Source of the DNA: Micrococcales bacterium 31B
Lineage (GTDB): Bacteria > Actinomycetota > Actinomycetes > Actinomycetales > Dermabacteraceae
Direction of reading: 5' to 3'
Assembly (NCBI GenBank): GCA_022803075.1
Contig: JAFFTF010000001.1
Coordinates: 283,059 to 347,058 of the forward strand
DNA: 64,000 nt
The notes under the pieces were generated by a model that did not search any database, was not told where the DNA came from, and worked only from the letters and a program-made list of their open reading frames with translations. The stretch's first letter is position 1. Every line of letters starts with the position of its first letter. This document shows, one piece after another, positions 1 to 8,570 of the stretch. Made by a program: the position numbers and the translations under genes.

Positions 1-717
1 CCCGCCGCTGGATTCGCTGCTGCCGTAGGTGGTGACGCACGTGACGCCGAGGTCTTTCGCGCGATCCAGCAACGCGGGCGGCGTCGCGGCACCGCCGACG
101 AGAATTGCAGTGAACGAGCGCAACAGCGCCAGGGCTCGCAGGCCGACCGGGCCCTCCGCGCTGAGCAGCCGCGTGAGTTGGGTGGGCACGAGCGAGGTGA
201 ACAGCGGCACGGAAACGTCGGTACTTTGCAGTTCGCTGGCGGCGGCCACGAACGACTCGGCCGTGAAGGATTCGCGCTGGTCGAGAAACACGGGTGGCGC
301 GTCGGCGAGGGCGCTGCGAAAGAGAATCTGCAGGCCCGCGATGTGGTCGGCGGGGAGCGTAAACAGCCAGCGGCCCGCGCCAGTCGCGCCGGCCGGGTGG
401 GCGCCAGGCTCTTGCAGGCCGGACGCCGCCGCCCCCGGGGTCAGGTACGCCGCGCTGGCGCGGGCACTCGCGGTGAGCGCGACGAGGGTGAGGCACACAT
501 ACTTGGGCACCCCCGTGCTGCCCGAGGTCTCTACGACGAGCGCGACGGGGTTCGGCGCGTGGAGGAGGGCCCAGCGGGCGTCCTCGGGCATGTCGCGCCG
601 GGAGGTGAGCAGGGTCTCTGCGCTGTGCCCGCGGCGGTCTGCCGCGATGGCGTGGCGCAGGGCCTGATAGATCTTGTGGGCGGCTTCGGGGGAGCCATCC
701 CAAATGATGTGCTTCAT
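1..717 (-). CDS. menE: o-succinylbenzoate--CoA ligase, 3' part outside window
   Basis: AMP-dependent acyl-CoA ligase of menaquinone synthesis, activating o-succinylbenzoate to its CoA ester, the substrate of MenB just upstream. Reading leftward from an ATG at 715-717, the frame stays open for 239 codons to the window edge, so the C-terminal part is missing. Residues about 64-72 read TSGSTGVPK, the adenylate-forming P-loop (A3) motif. Near residue 232 there is a YGSSES stretch in the place of the usual YGxTE (A5) motif. The start lies 36 bp after menB on the same strand, so they probably share a transcript. No good ribosome binding site precedes the ATG, which suggests translational coupling or a misplaced start. 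The men context makes MenE much more likely than another acyl-CoA synthetase. Confidence 0.88.
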   Translation of the reverse strand, partial: MKHIIWDGSPEAAHKIYQALRHAIAADRRGHSAETLLTSRRDMPEDARWALLHAPNPVALVVETSGSTGVPKYVCLTLVALTASARASAAYLTPGAAASGLQEPGAHPAGATGAGRWLFTLPADHIAGLQILFRSALADAPPVFLDQRESFTAESFVAAASELQSTDVSVPLFTSLVPTQLTRLLSAEGPVGLRALALLRSFTAILVGGAATPPALLDRAKDLGVTCVTTYGSSESSGG

Positions 718-753
718 AGGGGTCTCGGTGTCGTGGGGCGGTGCTCCACCGCG

Positions 754-1737
754 TCAGCTGACGTGGGGGTAGGGGCTCCAGTCGGGTTCGCGCTTACCCA
801 AAAAGGCATCGCGGCCCTCGACGGCCTCGTCGGTCAGGTAGGCGAGGCGCGTCGCCTCGCCTGCGAACACTTGCTGACCCATGAGTCCATCGTCGACCAG
901 ATTGAACGCGAATTTGAGCATGCGCACGGCCTGGGGTGACTTGCGGGCGATGGTCGCGGCCCAGCGCAGGCCTTCCGATTCGAGGTCGGCGTGGGGCACG
1001 GACGCGTTGATGGCGCCCCAGCGCTCCGCGGTCTCGGCGTCGTAGGTCTCGGCCAGGAAGAATATTTCGCGGGCCTTCTTCTGGCCCACCTGGCGCGCCA
1101 GGTAGGCGCTCCCGTAGCCGCCGTCGAAACTGCCCACGTCGGCGTCCGTTTGTTTGAAGCGGGCGTGTTCGCGCGAGGCCAGGGTCAGGTCGGCGATGAC
1201 GTGCAAACTGTGCCCCCCGCCGGCGGCCCACCCGGGCACCAATGCGATCACGATCTTGGGCATCGTGCGGATGAGTCGCTGCACCTCGAGGATGTGGAGC
1301 CGGCCCGCGCGGCTCGCGTCCACCCGCTCGGCGTGGTCGACTCCGCGCTCAGCGGCCTCCTGGGCGTGCTCCGATTCATACTGGTAACCGCTGCGGCCGC
1401 GGATGCGCTGGTCGCCGCCGCTGCAAAAAGACCACACGCCGTCGCGTGGGCTGGGGCCGTTGCCTGTCAGCAGGATCACCCCGACATCGGGGCTGAGGCG
1501 AGCGTGGTCGAGCGCCCGGTAGAGCTCGTCGACCGTGTGCGGACGGAACGCGTTGCGCACCTCCGGCCGGTTGAACGCGATGCGCACGGTGGGTAGGTCG
1601 GCGATGACCGCCCCGGACTCGTCTCGCGTGACGGCACGATGATAGGTGATGTCGGTGAATTCGAAGCCCGTGACGTCGCGCCAACGCGAGGGGTCGAAGA
1701 CATCGCTGACGGGCTGGGGCAGAGATGTGGTACTCAC
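754..1737 (-). CDS. menB: 1,4-dihydroxy-2-naphthoyl-CoA synthase
   Basis: Crotonase-fold enzyme that closes the second ring of the menaquinone nucleus from o-succinylbenzoyl-CoA. The 327-residue protein has the MenB hallmarks: FCSGGDQRIRGRSGYQYE near residues 104-121, the PGWAAGGGHSLHV oxyanion-hole loop, and QTDADVGSFDGGYGS. The length fits the long actinobacterial MenB form with an N-terminal extension. The start is GTG at 1735-1737. It has no convincing ribosome binding site but is preceded by TAAAGT and a six-base spacer, which suggests a leaderless mRNA. menE follows 36 bp downstream. A class V aminotransferase gene diverges from it across a gap of only 68 bp. Confidence 0.96.
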   Translation of the reverse strand: MSTTSLPQPVSDVFDPSRWRDVTGFEFTDITYHRAVTRDESGAVIADLPTVRIAFNRPEVRNAFRPHTVDELYRALDHARLSPDVGVILLTGNGPSPRDGVWSFCSGGDQRIRGRSGYQYESEHAQEAAERGVDHAERVDASRAGRLHILEVQRLIRTMPKIVIALVPGWAAGGGHSLHVIADLTLASREHARFKQTDADVGSFDGGYGSAYLARQVGQKKAREIFFLAETYDAETAERWGAINASVPHADLESEGLRWAATIARKSPQAVRMLKFAFNLVDDGLMGQQVFAGEATRLAYLTDEAVEGRDAFLGKREPDWSPYPHVS

Positions 1738-1743
1738 GCAGCC

Positions 1744-1749
1744 ACTTTA
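1744..1749 (-). promoter_or_regulatory. -10 box of leaderless menB promoter
   Basis: On the reverse strand TAAAGT fits TANNNT and is followed by exactly six bases before the menB GTG. Transcription would then start at or next to the start codon. No clear -35 box is visible. The same spacing recurs before menC, menF, add and dacB. Confidence 0.5.
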
Positions 1750-1805
1750 CGCCCAGAGGCCGCGACTGCACGCCCTCTCTCACGCGCACGGTGTCACACT
1801 AGGGC

Positions 1806-2933
1806 ATGGCCCCATTGTCGTCACCGCCCCCTACCGCCGCCGCATCGACGGGCCCCGCCCTCGCGGCCCTGCAAGCCAGTTTCGATGTCGTTCCCGGTTA
1901 TCTGAACGCCGCCACGAGTGGGGTTTTGCCTCTGCCGGCCCGCGAGGCCTTTCATCGACTGGTGGACGAATCGGCCGCGGGCACCCTCGACATCGCCGCG
2001 GTCGAGGCGGCGGTCACGCGCAGTCGCGAGTTGTGGGCTCGGTTGCACCACACGACGGGGGACCGCGTCGCGATCGGGTCGAGCCTGTCGCCGATGGTGG
2101 CGGTGGTCGCCAATAGCCTGCCGCCGGGGTCCGAGGTGATCGTCGCGCATAATGACTTCTCGTCGATGGTGGAACCCTTTCGGCACGTGCCGGGGCTAAC
2201 CGTGCGGTGCGTGTACGACGATCGCCTCGCGACGTCGATTACCGCCGAGACTCGTCTCGTGGCGTACTCGCTCACGCAGTCACGCAACGGTCATGTCGCG
2301 AATTGGCAGGAGATTGGCGCTGCCGCCGCGGCGCACGGGGCACAGGTTTTATGCGACATTACGCAGTCCAGCGGGTGGCTCGACGTCGATGTGAATCAGT
2401 TCGATATCACGGTCTGCAATGCGTATAAATGGCTGTGTTTGCCGCGCTCGACGGGCTTCATGACTCTGAATCCGAGTTCGGATCTCGCCTGGCTGCGGCC
2501 GGTGTCGGCGGCCTGGTATGCCTGCGATGACATGTTTGGGTCGTGCTACGGGCCCCACATTCAGCTGTCGGCCACCGCCAAGCGATTTGACGTGTCACCC
2601 AATTGGCTGCTGTGGCCGCCCGCGGCGATCATTTTGGAGTTGTTCGTCGCGGCCTTTGAGGAGGACCCGGCGGCGATAGCGCGCCACAATTGTGAACTTG
2701 CGAACGCGTTGCGGGACGCTCTGGGCCAGCCCCGCCCCGCGGCGTCCGGCTCGCACCTGTGTCATCCGTTCGTGACAATTGCCGACCCCGACGGCAGCGT
2801 GGAGCGGCGATTGCGAGAGGCCGGGTTGCGGGTGGCCGCGCGCAATGGCGCGGTGAGGATCACATTCCATATCTGGAACACGATGGGCGACGTCCATGCC
2901 GTCGTCGCGGCGCTAAATGTTTCGCCATCTTGA
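1806..2933 (+). CDS. class V (PLP-dependent) aminotransferase-like protein
   Basis: A 375-residue fold-type I PLP enzyme of the class V aminotransferase / cysteine desulfurase superfamily. Supporting features are an early NAATSGVLPLP segment, CDITQSSGWLDVD (the Asp contacting the PLP ring nitrogen) near residues 183-195, and NAYKWLC near residues 205-211, whose Lys is the expected Schiff-base residue. It lacks the cysteine-bearing active-site loop typical of IscS/SufS, so a kynureninase- or isopenicillin-epimerase-like enzyme is as plausible as a transaminase. The substrate cannot be assigned. It diverges from menB with a 68-bp gap. The ATG has no ribosome binding site; CACACT plus five bases precedes it, a poor match to the leaderless pattern. 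Confidence 0.85.
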   Translation: MAPLSSPPPTAAASTGPALAALQASFDVVPGYLNAATSGVLPLPAREAFHRLVDESAAGTLDIAAVEAAVTRSRELWARLHHTTGDRVAIGSSLSPMVAVVANSLPPGSEVIVAHNDFSSMVEPFRHVPGLTVRCVYDDRLATSITAETRLVAYSLTQSRNGHVANWQEIGAAAAAHGAQVLCDITQSSGWLDVDVNQFDITVCNAYKWLCLPRSTGFMTLNPSSDLAWLRPVSAAWYACDDMFGSCYGPHIQLSATAKRFDVSPNWLLWPPAAIILELFVAAFEEDPAAIARHNCELANALRDALGQPRPAASGSHLCHPFVTIADPDGSVERRLREAGLRVAARNGAVRITFHIWNTMGDVHAVVAALNVSPS

Positions 2934-3182
2934 AAACTTTGATAGTTACATTAGGGTTGAGCTCGGTCCCGCAATTTCTAGGGTTATCATGATGGGGAAC
3001 TGGGCGCGTGAGGAATTTTTGTCACAGGATTCTCCCGCTTCACGAAATGCTTCGGCGCTGCATTTTTTGCCGTAAGTCTCACCACATTTCGTTCTGGTCA
3101 GCACCGCTTGGGGTGGCATGTGTGGGCCAGTCTCGCCGCAGGTTAACTGCGAACGAGACGATTCGATTGTTGGAATTCAACG

Positions 3183-3194
3183 GTGCCGTGGCAC
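3183..3194. promoter_or_regulatory. Possible operator upstream of the TetR gene
   Basis: GTGCC-GT-GGCAC is a perfect 5-bp inverted repeat 28 bp before the TetR-family gene. A weaker palindrome, GTTGGAATTCAAC, sits at 3169-3181. TetR proteins commonly autoregulate through such sites, but nothing here proves binding. The rest of the 289-bp gap 2934-3222 is noticeably A/T-richer than its surroundings and shows no gene. Confidence 0.25.
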
Positions 3195-3222
3195 GCCTTA
3201 GGTTTGAAAGTTTCGTACGCAG

Positions 3223-3822
3223 ATGACCCCCTCAAACGCACCTTCCGTTCCCAAGCAACAACGCTCTGTGGCGCGCCGCGAAGCGATCATCAACGCGGCC
3301 CTGGCCCTCATCCGCGAGCAGGGAGTCCACGCCGCCACGCACCGCGCCGTCGCGATCCGAGCCGGAGTGCCACTGGCGGCGACCACCTACTATTTCGCAA
3401 AGCGCGACGACCTCTTGGCCGCCGCTATCGAAGTCGACATGAACATCTGGATCGACCGATTGCGCTCGCCCCTGCAAGAGAACGCCGACCTCAAGGCGCG
3501 CGCGCGGCACTGCGTCGACATCGTGCTGCCCAAGCCGCCGCACGGCATCGAAGACAATGTCAGCGTGCGGCTCTCCTACGAGATGCTGACGAGCGTGGGT
3601 CGCTGGCCCATCGTCGCCGACGTGATCGCCAATACTCGCGGCGAGGTCGATAGCGCCCTGGTGAAGGTGTTGCCCGAGGGGTCGCCCATTCAGCCCGGCC
3701 TGTTGCTTGCCGTCATTGACGGTGCCGTGGTCTCGGGTCTCGCCGAGAACCGCGAGATTCGTGACTATGCCGTGCAGCAGGCGCTGGCGTTGCTGCAAAC
3801 GGTGCATCCCGAACTGGCCTAA
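3223..3822 (+). CDS. TetR/AcrR family transcriptional regulator
   Basis: A 199-residue TetR-type repressor. Residues about 15-61 form the helix-turn-helix domain: RREAIINAALALIREQGVHAATHRAVA, then AGVPLAATTYYF, then AKRDDLLAAAIE. The C-terminal two thirds is the variable ligand-binding helical domain, from which no ligand can be read. It sits alone, 73 bp before menC on the same strand and 289 bp after the aminotransferase gene. Plausible targets are itself or its neighbours. The ATG start fits the domain boundary but no strong ribosome binding site is visible. Confidence 0.9.
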   Translation: MTPSNAPSVPKQQRSVARREAIINAALALIREQGVHAATHRAVAIRAGVPLAATTYYFAKRDDLLAAAIEVDMNIWIDRLRSPLQENADLKARARHCVDIVLPKPPHGIEDNVSVRLSYEMLTSVGRWPIVADVIANTRGEVDSALVKVLPEGSPIQPGLLLAVIDGAVVSGLAENREIRDYAVQQALALLQTVHPELA

Positions 3823-3883
3823 GCGCCGCGCGCGACATTGTCGCCCGGTGCGATCCGCCACCGCGTGGGCGGGGGCATCGCGG

Positions 3884-3889
3884 TAGAGT
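3884..3889 (+). promoter_or_regulatory. -10 box of leaderless menC promoter
   Basis: TAGAGT followed by exactly six bases and the menC ATG at 3896. There is no ribosome binding site, so the transcript probably begins at the start codon. This would drive menC-menD. Confidence 0.55.
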
Positions 3890-3895
3890 CTTCAC

Positions 3896-4888
3896 ATGCT
3901 GAATCCGCTTGCGGACCTTGACGTTCACGTCTATTCCATACCCCTGCGCACGCGCTTTCGGGGCATCACCACTCGCGAGGGAGTCCTGTTCCACGGCCCC
4001 GGGGGTTGGGCCGAGTTCTCGCCGTTTTGGGATTACGACGCCGCAGAATCGGCGGCTTGGTTGCGGTGCGCGCTCGAGGCGGCCGGCTCGCCGTGGGTTT
4101 TGGGTCCGGACGCCCGGGTCACCATCCCCATGAACGTCACCGTTCCCGCCGTGGCAGGGGAGCGCGCGTGGGGCATCGTCGCCGACTCGGGTGGCTGCCG
4201 CACCGCCAAGGTCAAGGTCGCGGAGCCGGGTCAGTCACTGGACGATGAAATCGAACGACTCGAAGCGGTGCGCGATGCGCTCGGCCCCGACGGGCTGATT
4301 CGCATCGATGCCAATGCGGGCTGGACCCTCGAGGAGGCGCTCGTCGCACTGCCAGCTCTGGATACGGCCGCTGGCGGTCTCGACTATGCCGAACAGCCCT
4401 GCGCCCGGGTCGAGGACCTCGCGACCCTGCGGCGTCGTGGCGACGTGCGCATCGCGGCCGACGAATCTATTCGGCGCGCGAACGACCCCCTACGCGTCGC
4501 GCGGCTCGAGGCCGCCGACCTGGTGGTCCTCAAGGTGCAGCCACTCGGCGGCATCGGACAGGCTCTCGAGATCGCGGATGCCTGTGGCCTACCCGCCATC
4601 GTGTCGTCCGCCCTGGAGACCTCCCTGGGTATCGCGATGGGACTGCGCCTCGCGGCCGTGTTGCCGCAGCTAGCGGGAGCGTGCGGTCTGGCGACGGTGC
4701 ACCTGCTGGAGGGCGATGTGGTGGACGCGCCGCTGCTGCCGCTAGGCGGCGTCATCGCCGTGCCGCCCGCGACGGGTGAGGCGGCGCTGGCCCCGAACCC
4801 CGCGCTGCTGGAGCATCACGCGGCGACACCCGCGCGGCGCGAGGCCTGGCTGCGACGCCTGGACGAGGTGTGCCATGCGCTCGTGTGA
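3896..4888 (+). CDS. menC: o-succinylbenzoate synthase
   Basis: Enolase-superfamily dehydratase that makes o-succinylbenzoate from the MenD/MenH product. The 330-residue protein has the full catalytic set: K105 and K107 in AKVKV (KxK), metal ligands D138 in RIDANAGW, E166 in YAEQPC and D189 in AADESIR, and K213 in VLKVQPLGG. The length is typical for the actinobacterial enzyme. The ATG is preceded by TAGAGT-N6 instead of a ribosome binding site. The gene overlaps menD by 14 bp, so the pair is translationally coupled and the enzymes of consecutive steps are co-expressed. Confidence 0.96.
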   Translation: MLNPLADLDVHVYSIPLRTRFRGITTREGVLFHGPGGWAEFSPFWDYDAAESAAWLRCALEAAGSPWVLGPDARVTIPMNVTVPAVAGERAWGIVADSGGCRTAKVKVAEPGQSLDDEIERLEAVRDALGPDGLIRIDANAGWTLEEALVALPALDTAAGGLDYAEQPCARVEDLATLRRRGDVRIAADESIRRANDPLRVARLEAADLVVLKVQPLGGIGQALEIADACGLPAIVSSALETSLGIAMGLRLAAVLPQLAGACGLATVHLLEGDVVDAPLLPLGGVIAVPPATGEAALAPNPALLEHHAATPARREAWLRRLDEVCHALV

Positions 4889-6551
4889 CACCTCCCCAGC
4901 TGTGCCCGACTCCGGTTCCGGCGCCGTCGAGGTTGCCTTCACCCTGCTCAGCCACCTCGCCGCCGAGGGACTGCGGCATGTCGTGATCGCCCCCGGATCC
5001 CGCAGTGGCCCGCTCGTGTATGCCGCAGCTCGCCTCGAACGCGCGGGCCTGCTCACCTGCCATGTGCGCGTCGACGAACGGGTCGCGGCCTTCACCGCGC
5101 TCGGCCTCGCCAAGGCGAGCGTGCTGGCGGGGGCCGCGCGACCCTCCGCCGTGATCGCCACCTCAGGTACCGCGGTCGCGCACTTTCACGCGGCGCTGCT
5201 CGAGGCAGATGCCTCCGACCTGCCACTGCTCGCCATCACCGCGGACCGTCCCTTCGAGTTGCTCGGTGTGGGCTCGAATCAAACCACTCGTCAGGGCGGC
5301 ATCTACGGGTCCGCCGTGCGACGCTGCTTCGAGATTCCCGCGGCGACGGCCCATGCGGCCACGGCCACCGAGCTGGCGCACGCTGCCGACGTGGGGCGGC
5401 GCGCGTCCGCCCTGGCCGTCGGCTGGGGTGCGGGCCTGCCCGGCCCCGTGCACGTCAATGTGGCCTTTCGCGAGCCCCTGACCCCGCGGGCCGGGGGTGT
5501 GTTCGCGGGAGCCGCGGAGACCGAGGCGCTGACCTTGCCGCCACCGATGACTCACCCCGCGATGGCGCCCCTGCCGACGCTGGTGCCGCGTGGCCCGCGC
5601 ACGGTGGTGGTCGCGGGCGACCTCTCGGACCCGGCACAGGCGCGCGCCGCGGCCGCGCTCGCGCACGAGGGCGGCTACCCGCTGCTGGCCGAGCCGAGTT
5701 CGCTGCTGCGCACGCAGGCCGCGGTGGGCGATTACTGCTCGGCGCTCGAGGCGGGGTTCAGCGAGGCCCTGCCGGCGCCCGAGCGGGTGATCGTCGCGGG
5801 GCATCCGACCCTGTCGCGGCCCGTGCTGCGGACGCTCCTGGGGTGCGGCGCCGAAATTATCGTGCAGTCCGGTCGTGCGGAGTGGTTCGACGTGACGCGC
5901 TCGGCGACACTCGTGGCGCCATGGTTGCGCTTGGAGCCGGGGGCGCCGAGCGCTACGGACGTGCGGTTCTTGACCCAGTGGCGCACGGCCTGCGCCCCGC
6001 CCGGGCCGGCTCCCCAGCCCCTTGCGGCCGCCGCCGTGGCGGTCTGGGCGGCCACCCGCCCCGGCGATGCCCTCGTGATGGGGGCGTCCTCGGCCATTCG
6101 CGACCTGGAGCGCTGGGCGCCGCCCGCACCCGAGGGCGCGATTCACGTCGCGCAGCGTGGCCTCGCGGGCATCGACGGCACGGTCTCGGTCGCCGCGGGC
6201 TTAGCGCTCAGTGGGGAGTTCTCCCGAGTGCGTTGCGTGCTCGGCGACATTACGCTGGTTCACGACCTCAACGCACTGCTCGTTGGCCCCCGCGAGCGCG
6301 CAGTGGACGTGGACGTGGTAGTGGTCAACGATGGTGGGGGGCGGATTTTCGGTGGGCTGGAGCACGCGGCCGCGGAACCCGCCCTCGTGGAACGGTTCTT
6401 CGTGACACCGCACGGCGCCGATTTTGCGGCGCTTGCGCGGGGCTTCGGCGCCGAATATGTGAGTTGTGCATCTCCCGAGGCTCTCGCTAAGGCCCTCGCC
6501 CCACGCCCCGACAGGGGGGCTGGGCTGCGGATTCTCGAAATGCGTGGCTAA
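4875..6551 (+). CDS. menD: 2-succinyl-5-enolpyruvyl-6-hydroxy-3-cyclohexene-1-carboxylate synthase
   Basis: Thiamine-diphosphate enzyme joining isochorismate and 2-oxoglutarate, the first committed step of menaquinone synthesis. The 558-residue product has the N-terminal Pyr domain with VIAPGSRSGPL and the cofactor-activating glutamate E68 in HVRVDERVAAF. The C-terminal PP domain carries the ThDP/metal motif GDITLVHDLNALL followed by VVNDGGGRIF. I chose the ATG at 4875, inside the end of menC, because it places the conserved N-terminus correctly; the frame is open further upstream but that part is only antisense-like menC sequence. GTG at 4902 is an alternative. It follows menC in an overlapping operon. 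Confidence 0.95.
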   Translation: MRSCDTSPAVPDSGSGAVEVAFTLLSHLAAEGLRHVVIAPGSRSGPLVYAAARLERAGLLTCHVRVDERVAAFTALGLAKASVLAGAARPSAVIATSGTAVAHFHAALLEADASDLPLLAITADRPFELLGVGSNQTTRQGGIYGSAVRRCFEIPAATAHAATATELAHAADVGRRASALAVGWGAGLPGPVHVNVAFREPLTPRAGGVFAGAAETEALTLPPPMTHPAMAPLPTLVPRGPRTVVVAGDLSDPAQARAAAALAHEGGYPLLAEPSSLLRTQAAVGDYCSALEAGFSEALPAPERVIVAGHPTLSRPVLRTLLGCGAEIIVQSGRAEWFDVTRSATLVAPWLRLEPGAPSATDVRFLTQWRTACAPPGPAPQPLAAAAVAVWAATRPGDALVMGASSAIRDLERWAPPAPEGAIHVAQRGLAGIDGTVSVAAGLALSGEFSRVRCVLGDITLVHDLNALLVGPRERAVDVDVVVVNDGGGRIFGGLEHAAAEPALVERFFVTPHGADFAALARGFGAEYVSCASPEALAKALAPRPDRGAGLRILEMRG

Positions 6552-6646
6552 GAGCCTGGGCGTGCTTTCAGGCCGCGGGCGTGGTGTCCAGGAAACCTAC
6601 AAGAACATTCCAGTCGCACCCTAATGCGATGCGGTTTAGTTTGGGC

Positions 6647-6670
6647 ATGACGAAAGGCGGAGAATCATGA
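6647..6670 (+). other. Possible seven-codon upstream ORF overlapping the htrA start
   Basis: ATG ACG AAA GGC GGA GAA TCA TGA encodes MTKGGES, and its stop overlaps the htrA ATG as ATGA. The htrA ribosome binding site (AAAGGCGGAG) lies inside it. TAGTTT sits four bases before this ATG, slightly closer than the leaderless spacing seen elsewhere. It may be chance. Confidence 0.25.
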
Positions 6671-8406
6671 GCGATGTCAATACCCCCCACGGTGCCGACG
6701 ACTCGGCACGCCCCGGGCTGCCCTCAACCTCGGGCGGTGCACCGAATGAGCGCACTCCGGTGCAGTCAGTGTCGGCGACGTCCGCGCCGACGTCGGCCGC
6801 GACGTCTGGAGAGGACACCGACGTCTACACGCCGGTCACAGCTGACGCGCTGACGCAGACCCGCGAATACGTGCCTGGCCACTGGTCCCAGGCTCAGCCC
6901 AGCTCGCAGGCCCCGATCGCGAACCAGGCACCCAACGCGAACCTGAACCCGCAGTACGGTGGTCAACCTGCCACACCCGGCCAGCCTGGCGTCCACAACT
7001 CCCAGCAAGCCTCCCAGCAGGGCCACTATGGCGCGCACGCCCAGCAGAACCCGCAGCAGGTCTCCCCGCAGGGCCACTTCGGCGCCCAGCACGGCAGTTA
7101 CTACGGCACGCAGCAGGCGCCCGCGCACGCTGACGCGCAGGGTAACTATTCGGGCCAGGCCCTCGTCATGCAACCCCTCCAGGGCGGCGGCGACAATCGG
7201 TTCAGTTCCAATGCCACGACCCCGGGCTATCCGCTGCTGCCCGGGACTAGCCTCGCTGGCTACCCGGCCCCGCCCGCGCGCAAGAAGCGCAAGACGCCCA
7301 CGTGGGGTGGCATGGTGGGCGTCGCCGCGATCGTCGGTGTGCTGGCCGGTGGTGGCGGTGCCTACGCGGTCAACTCCCTCGACGGCAACGGCACGTCTAG
7401 CGTGGCCGTGTTCGATTCGAGTGCGCCCGCCGTCGCCCCGGTCGCCAACTCGACGTCTCAAAACCCGCAGTGGCAGGCGGTCGCCTCGACCGTGGGTAAG
7501 TCCGTGGTGGCCATCTACATGTCGGGCTCCGACCCCACGTCCGGCCGCACCGGCTCGGGCAGCGGAACCGGCGTCGTCATCGATCCGAAGGGCTACGTCG
7601 TCACCAACAGTCACGTCGCCGATGCCTTCGGCTCCAGCACGAAACTGCAGGTGGTGCTCGAGGATGGCCGCGCCTACGATGCGACCATGGTCGGCAACGA
7701 CCCCTCTACCGACCTTGCGGTGATCCAGATCACCAATCCGCCGAGTGATCTCAGTGCGGCGTCGCTGGGCACCTCTGATTCGGTGAAGGTCGGCGACTCG
7801 GTGATGGCCATTGGCACGCCCCTCGACCTGCGCAACACGTTCACCACCGGTATCGTGAGCGCCCTCCACCGCCCGAACGAGGCCCTCGACGGCTCGTTCA
7901 CAAGCGCCGTGCAGACCGATGCCGCCATCAACCCCGGCAACTCCGGTGGCCCGCTTGTCAACGCCCAAGGCCAGGTCATCGGCATTAACTCGGCGATTGC
8001 TGCCCTGTCGAGTTCAGCGTCAGAGGCGGGAAGCATCGGTCTTGGTTTCGCGATTCCCGTCGACACGGTCAAGATGATCGCTCAGCAGCTCATCGAGAAC
8101 GGATCGGCACAGCACTCATTCCTCGGCGTATCGGTCAACTCGACCACGGCGGACCTCAGCGACGGTTCGTCGATTCTCGGCGCGGGCGTCAACGAGGTGC
8201 AGTCGAACACGCCGGCATCCGACGCGGGAATCGCGCGGGGCGATGTCATCACTCAGGTCGACGGGGTGCCCGTGAGTGAATCTATCGGCCTCAACGCCGA
8301 GATTCGCTCGCACGCCGTGGGCTCCACGGTCCAGATCACCCTGATTCGAGACGGCGCCGAGAGGACCGTTGAAGTCACTCTCGCGGCTGCGAGCACCTCG
8401 CAGTAA
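6667..8406 (+). CDS. HtrA/DegP-type membrane-anchored serine protease with PDZ domain
   Basis: An envelope quality-control protease of family S1C, 579 residues. Residues 1-200 are a disordered cytoplasmic segment rich in Q, P, A and N. One transmembrane helix (about 213-236, GMVGVAAIVGVLAGGGGAYAV) follows KKRK, giving N-in/C-out topology. The trypsin-like domain spans about 265-480 with the complete triad H316 (VTNSHVAD), D349 (STDLAVIQI) and S426 (NPGNSGGPL). A PDZ domain at about 480-575 includes SDAGIARGDVITQVDGVPV. The layout matches mycobacterial HtrA/PepD. A good ribosome binding site precedes the ATG. It is flanked by men genes but has no obvious link to them. A strong hairpin follows. 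Confidence 0.94.
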   Translation: MSDVNTPHGADDSARPGLPSTSGGAPNERTPVQSVSATSAPTSAATSGEDTDVYTPVTADALTQTREYVPGHWSQAQPSSQAPIANQAPNANLNPQYGGQPATPGQPGVHNSQQASQQGHYGAHAQQNPQQVSPQGHFGAQHGSYYGTQQAPAHADAQGNYSGQALVMQPLQGGGDNRFSSNATTPGYPLLPGTSLAGYPAPPARKKRKTPTWGGMVGVAAIVGVLAGGGGAYAVNSLDGNGTSSVAVFDSSAPAVAPVANSTSQNPQWQAVASTVGKSVVAIYMSGSDPTSGRTGSGSGTGVVIDPKGYVVTNSHVADAFGSSTKLQVVLEDGRAYDATMVGNDPSTDLAVIQITNPPSDLSAASLGTSDSVKVGDSVMAIGTPLDLRNTFTTGIVSALHRPNEALDGSFTSAVQTDAAINPGNSGGPLVNAQGQVIGINSAIAALSSSASEAGSIGLGFAIPVDTVKMIAQQLIENGSAQHSFLGVSVNSTTADLSDGSSILGAGVNEVQSNTPASDAGIARGDVITQVDGVPVSESIGLNAEIRSHAVGSTVQITLIRDGAERTVEVTLAAASTSQ

Positions 8407-8435
8407 CCACGTAGCGCCGTGACCTCGCTCAGGGT

Positions 8436-8470
8436 GACAGGGGCCGAACCACGCTGGTTCGGCCCCTGTC
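8436..8470 (+). terminator. Hairpin terminator between convergent htrA and menF
   Basis: A perfect 15-bp stem (8436-8450 with 8456-8470, core GGGGCCGAACC) around a 5-base loop. There is no T-tract. It lies 30 bp after the htrA stop and about 100 bp beyond the menF stop, so it may separate the convergent units. Confidence 0.7.
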
Positions 8471-8570
8471 GCGATTCAGCACCACGCGGCGTCCGCAACC
8501 GGTATCTTGGCCGCGCCCGCCTGACTGCCTGACCGCCCGCCCCGACTGCAAGAACCGGACGCGCGGTTCC

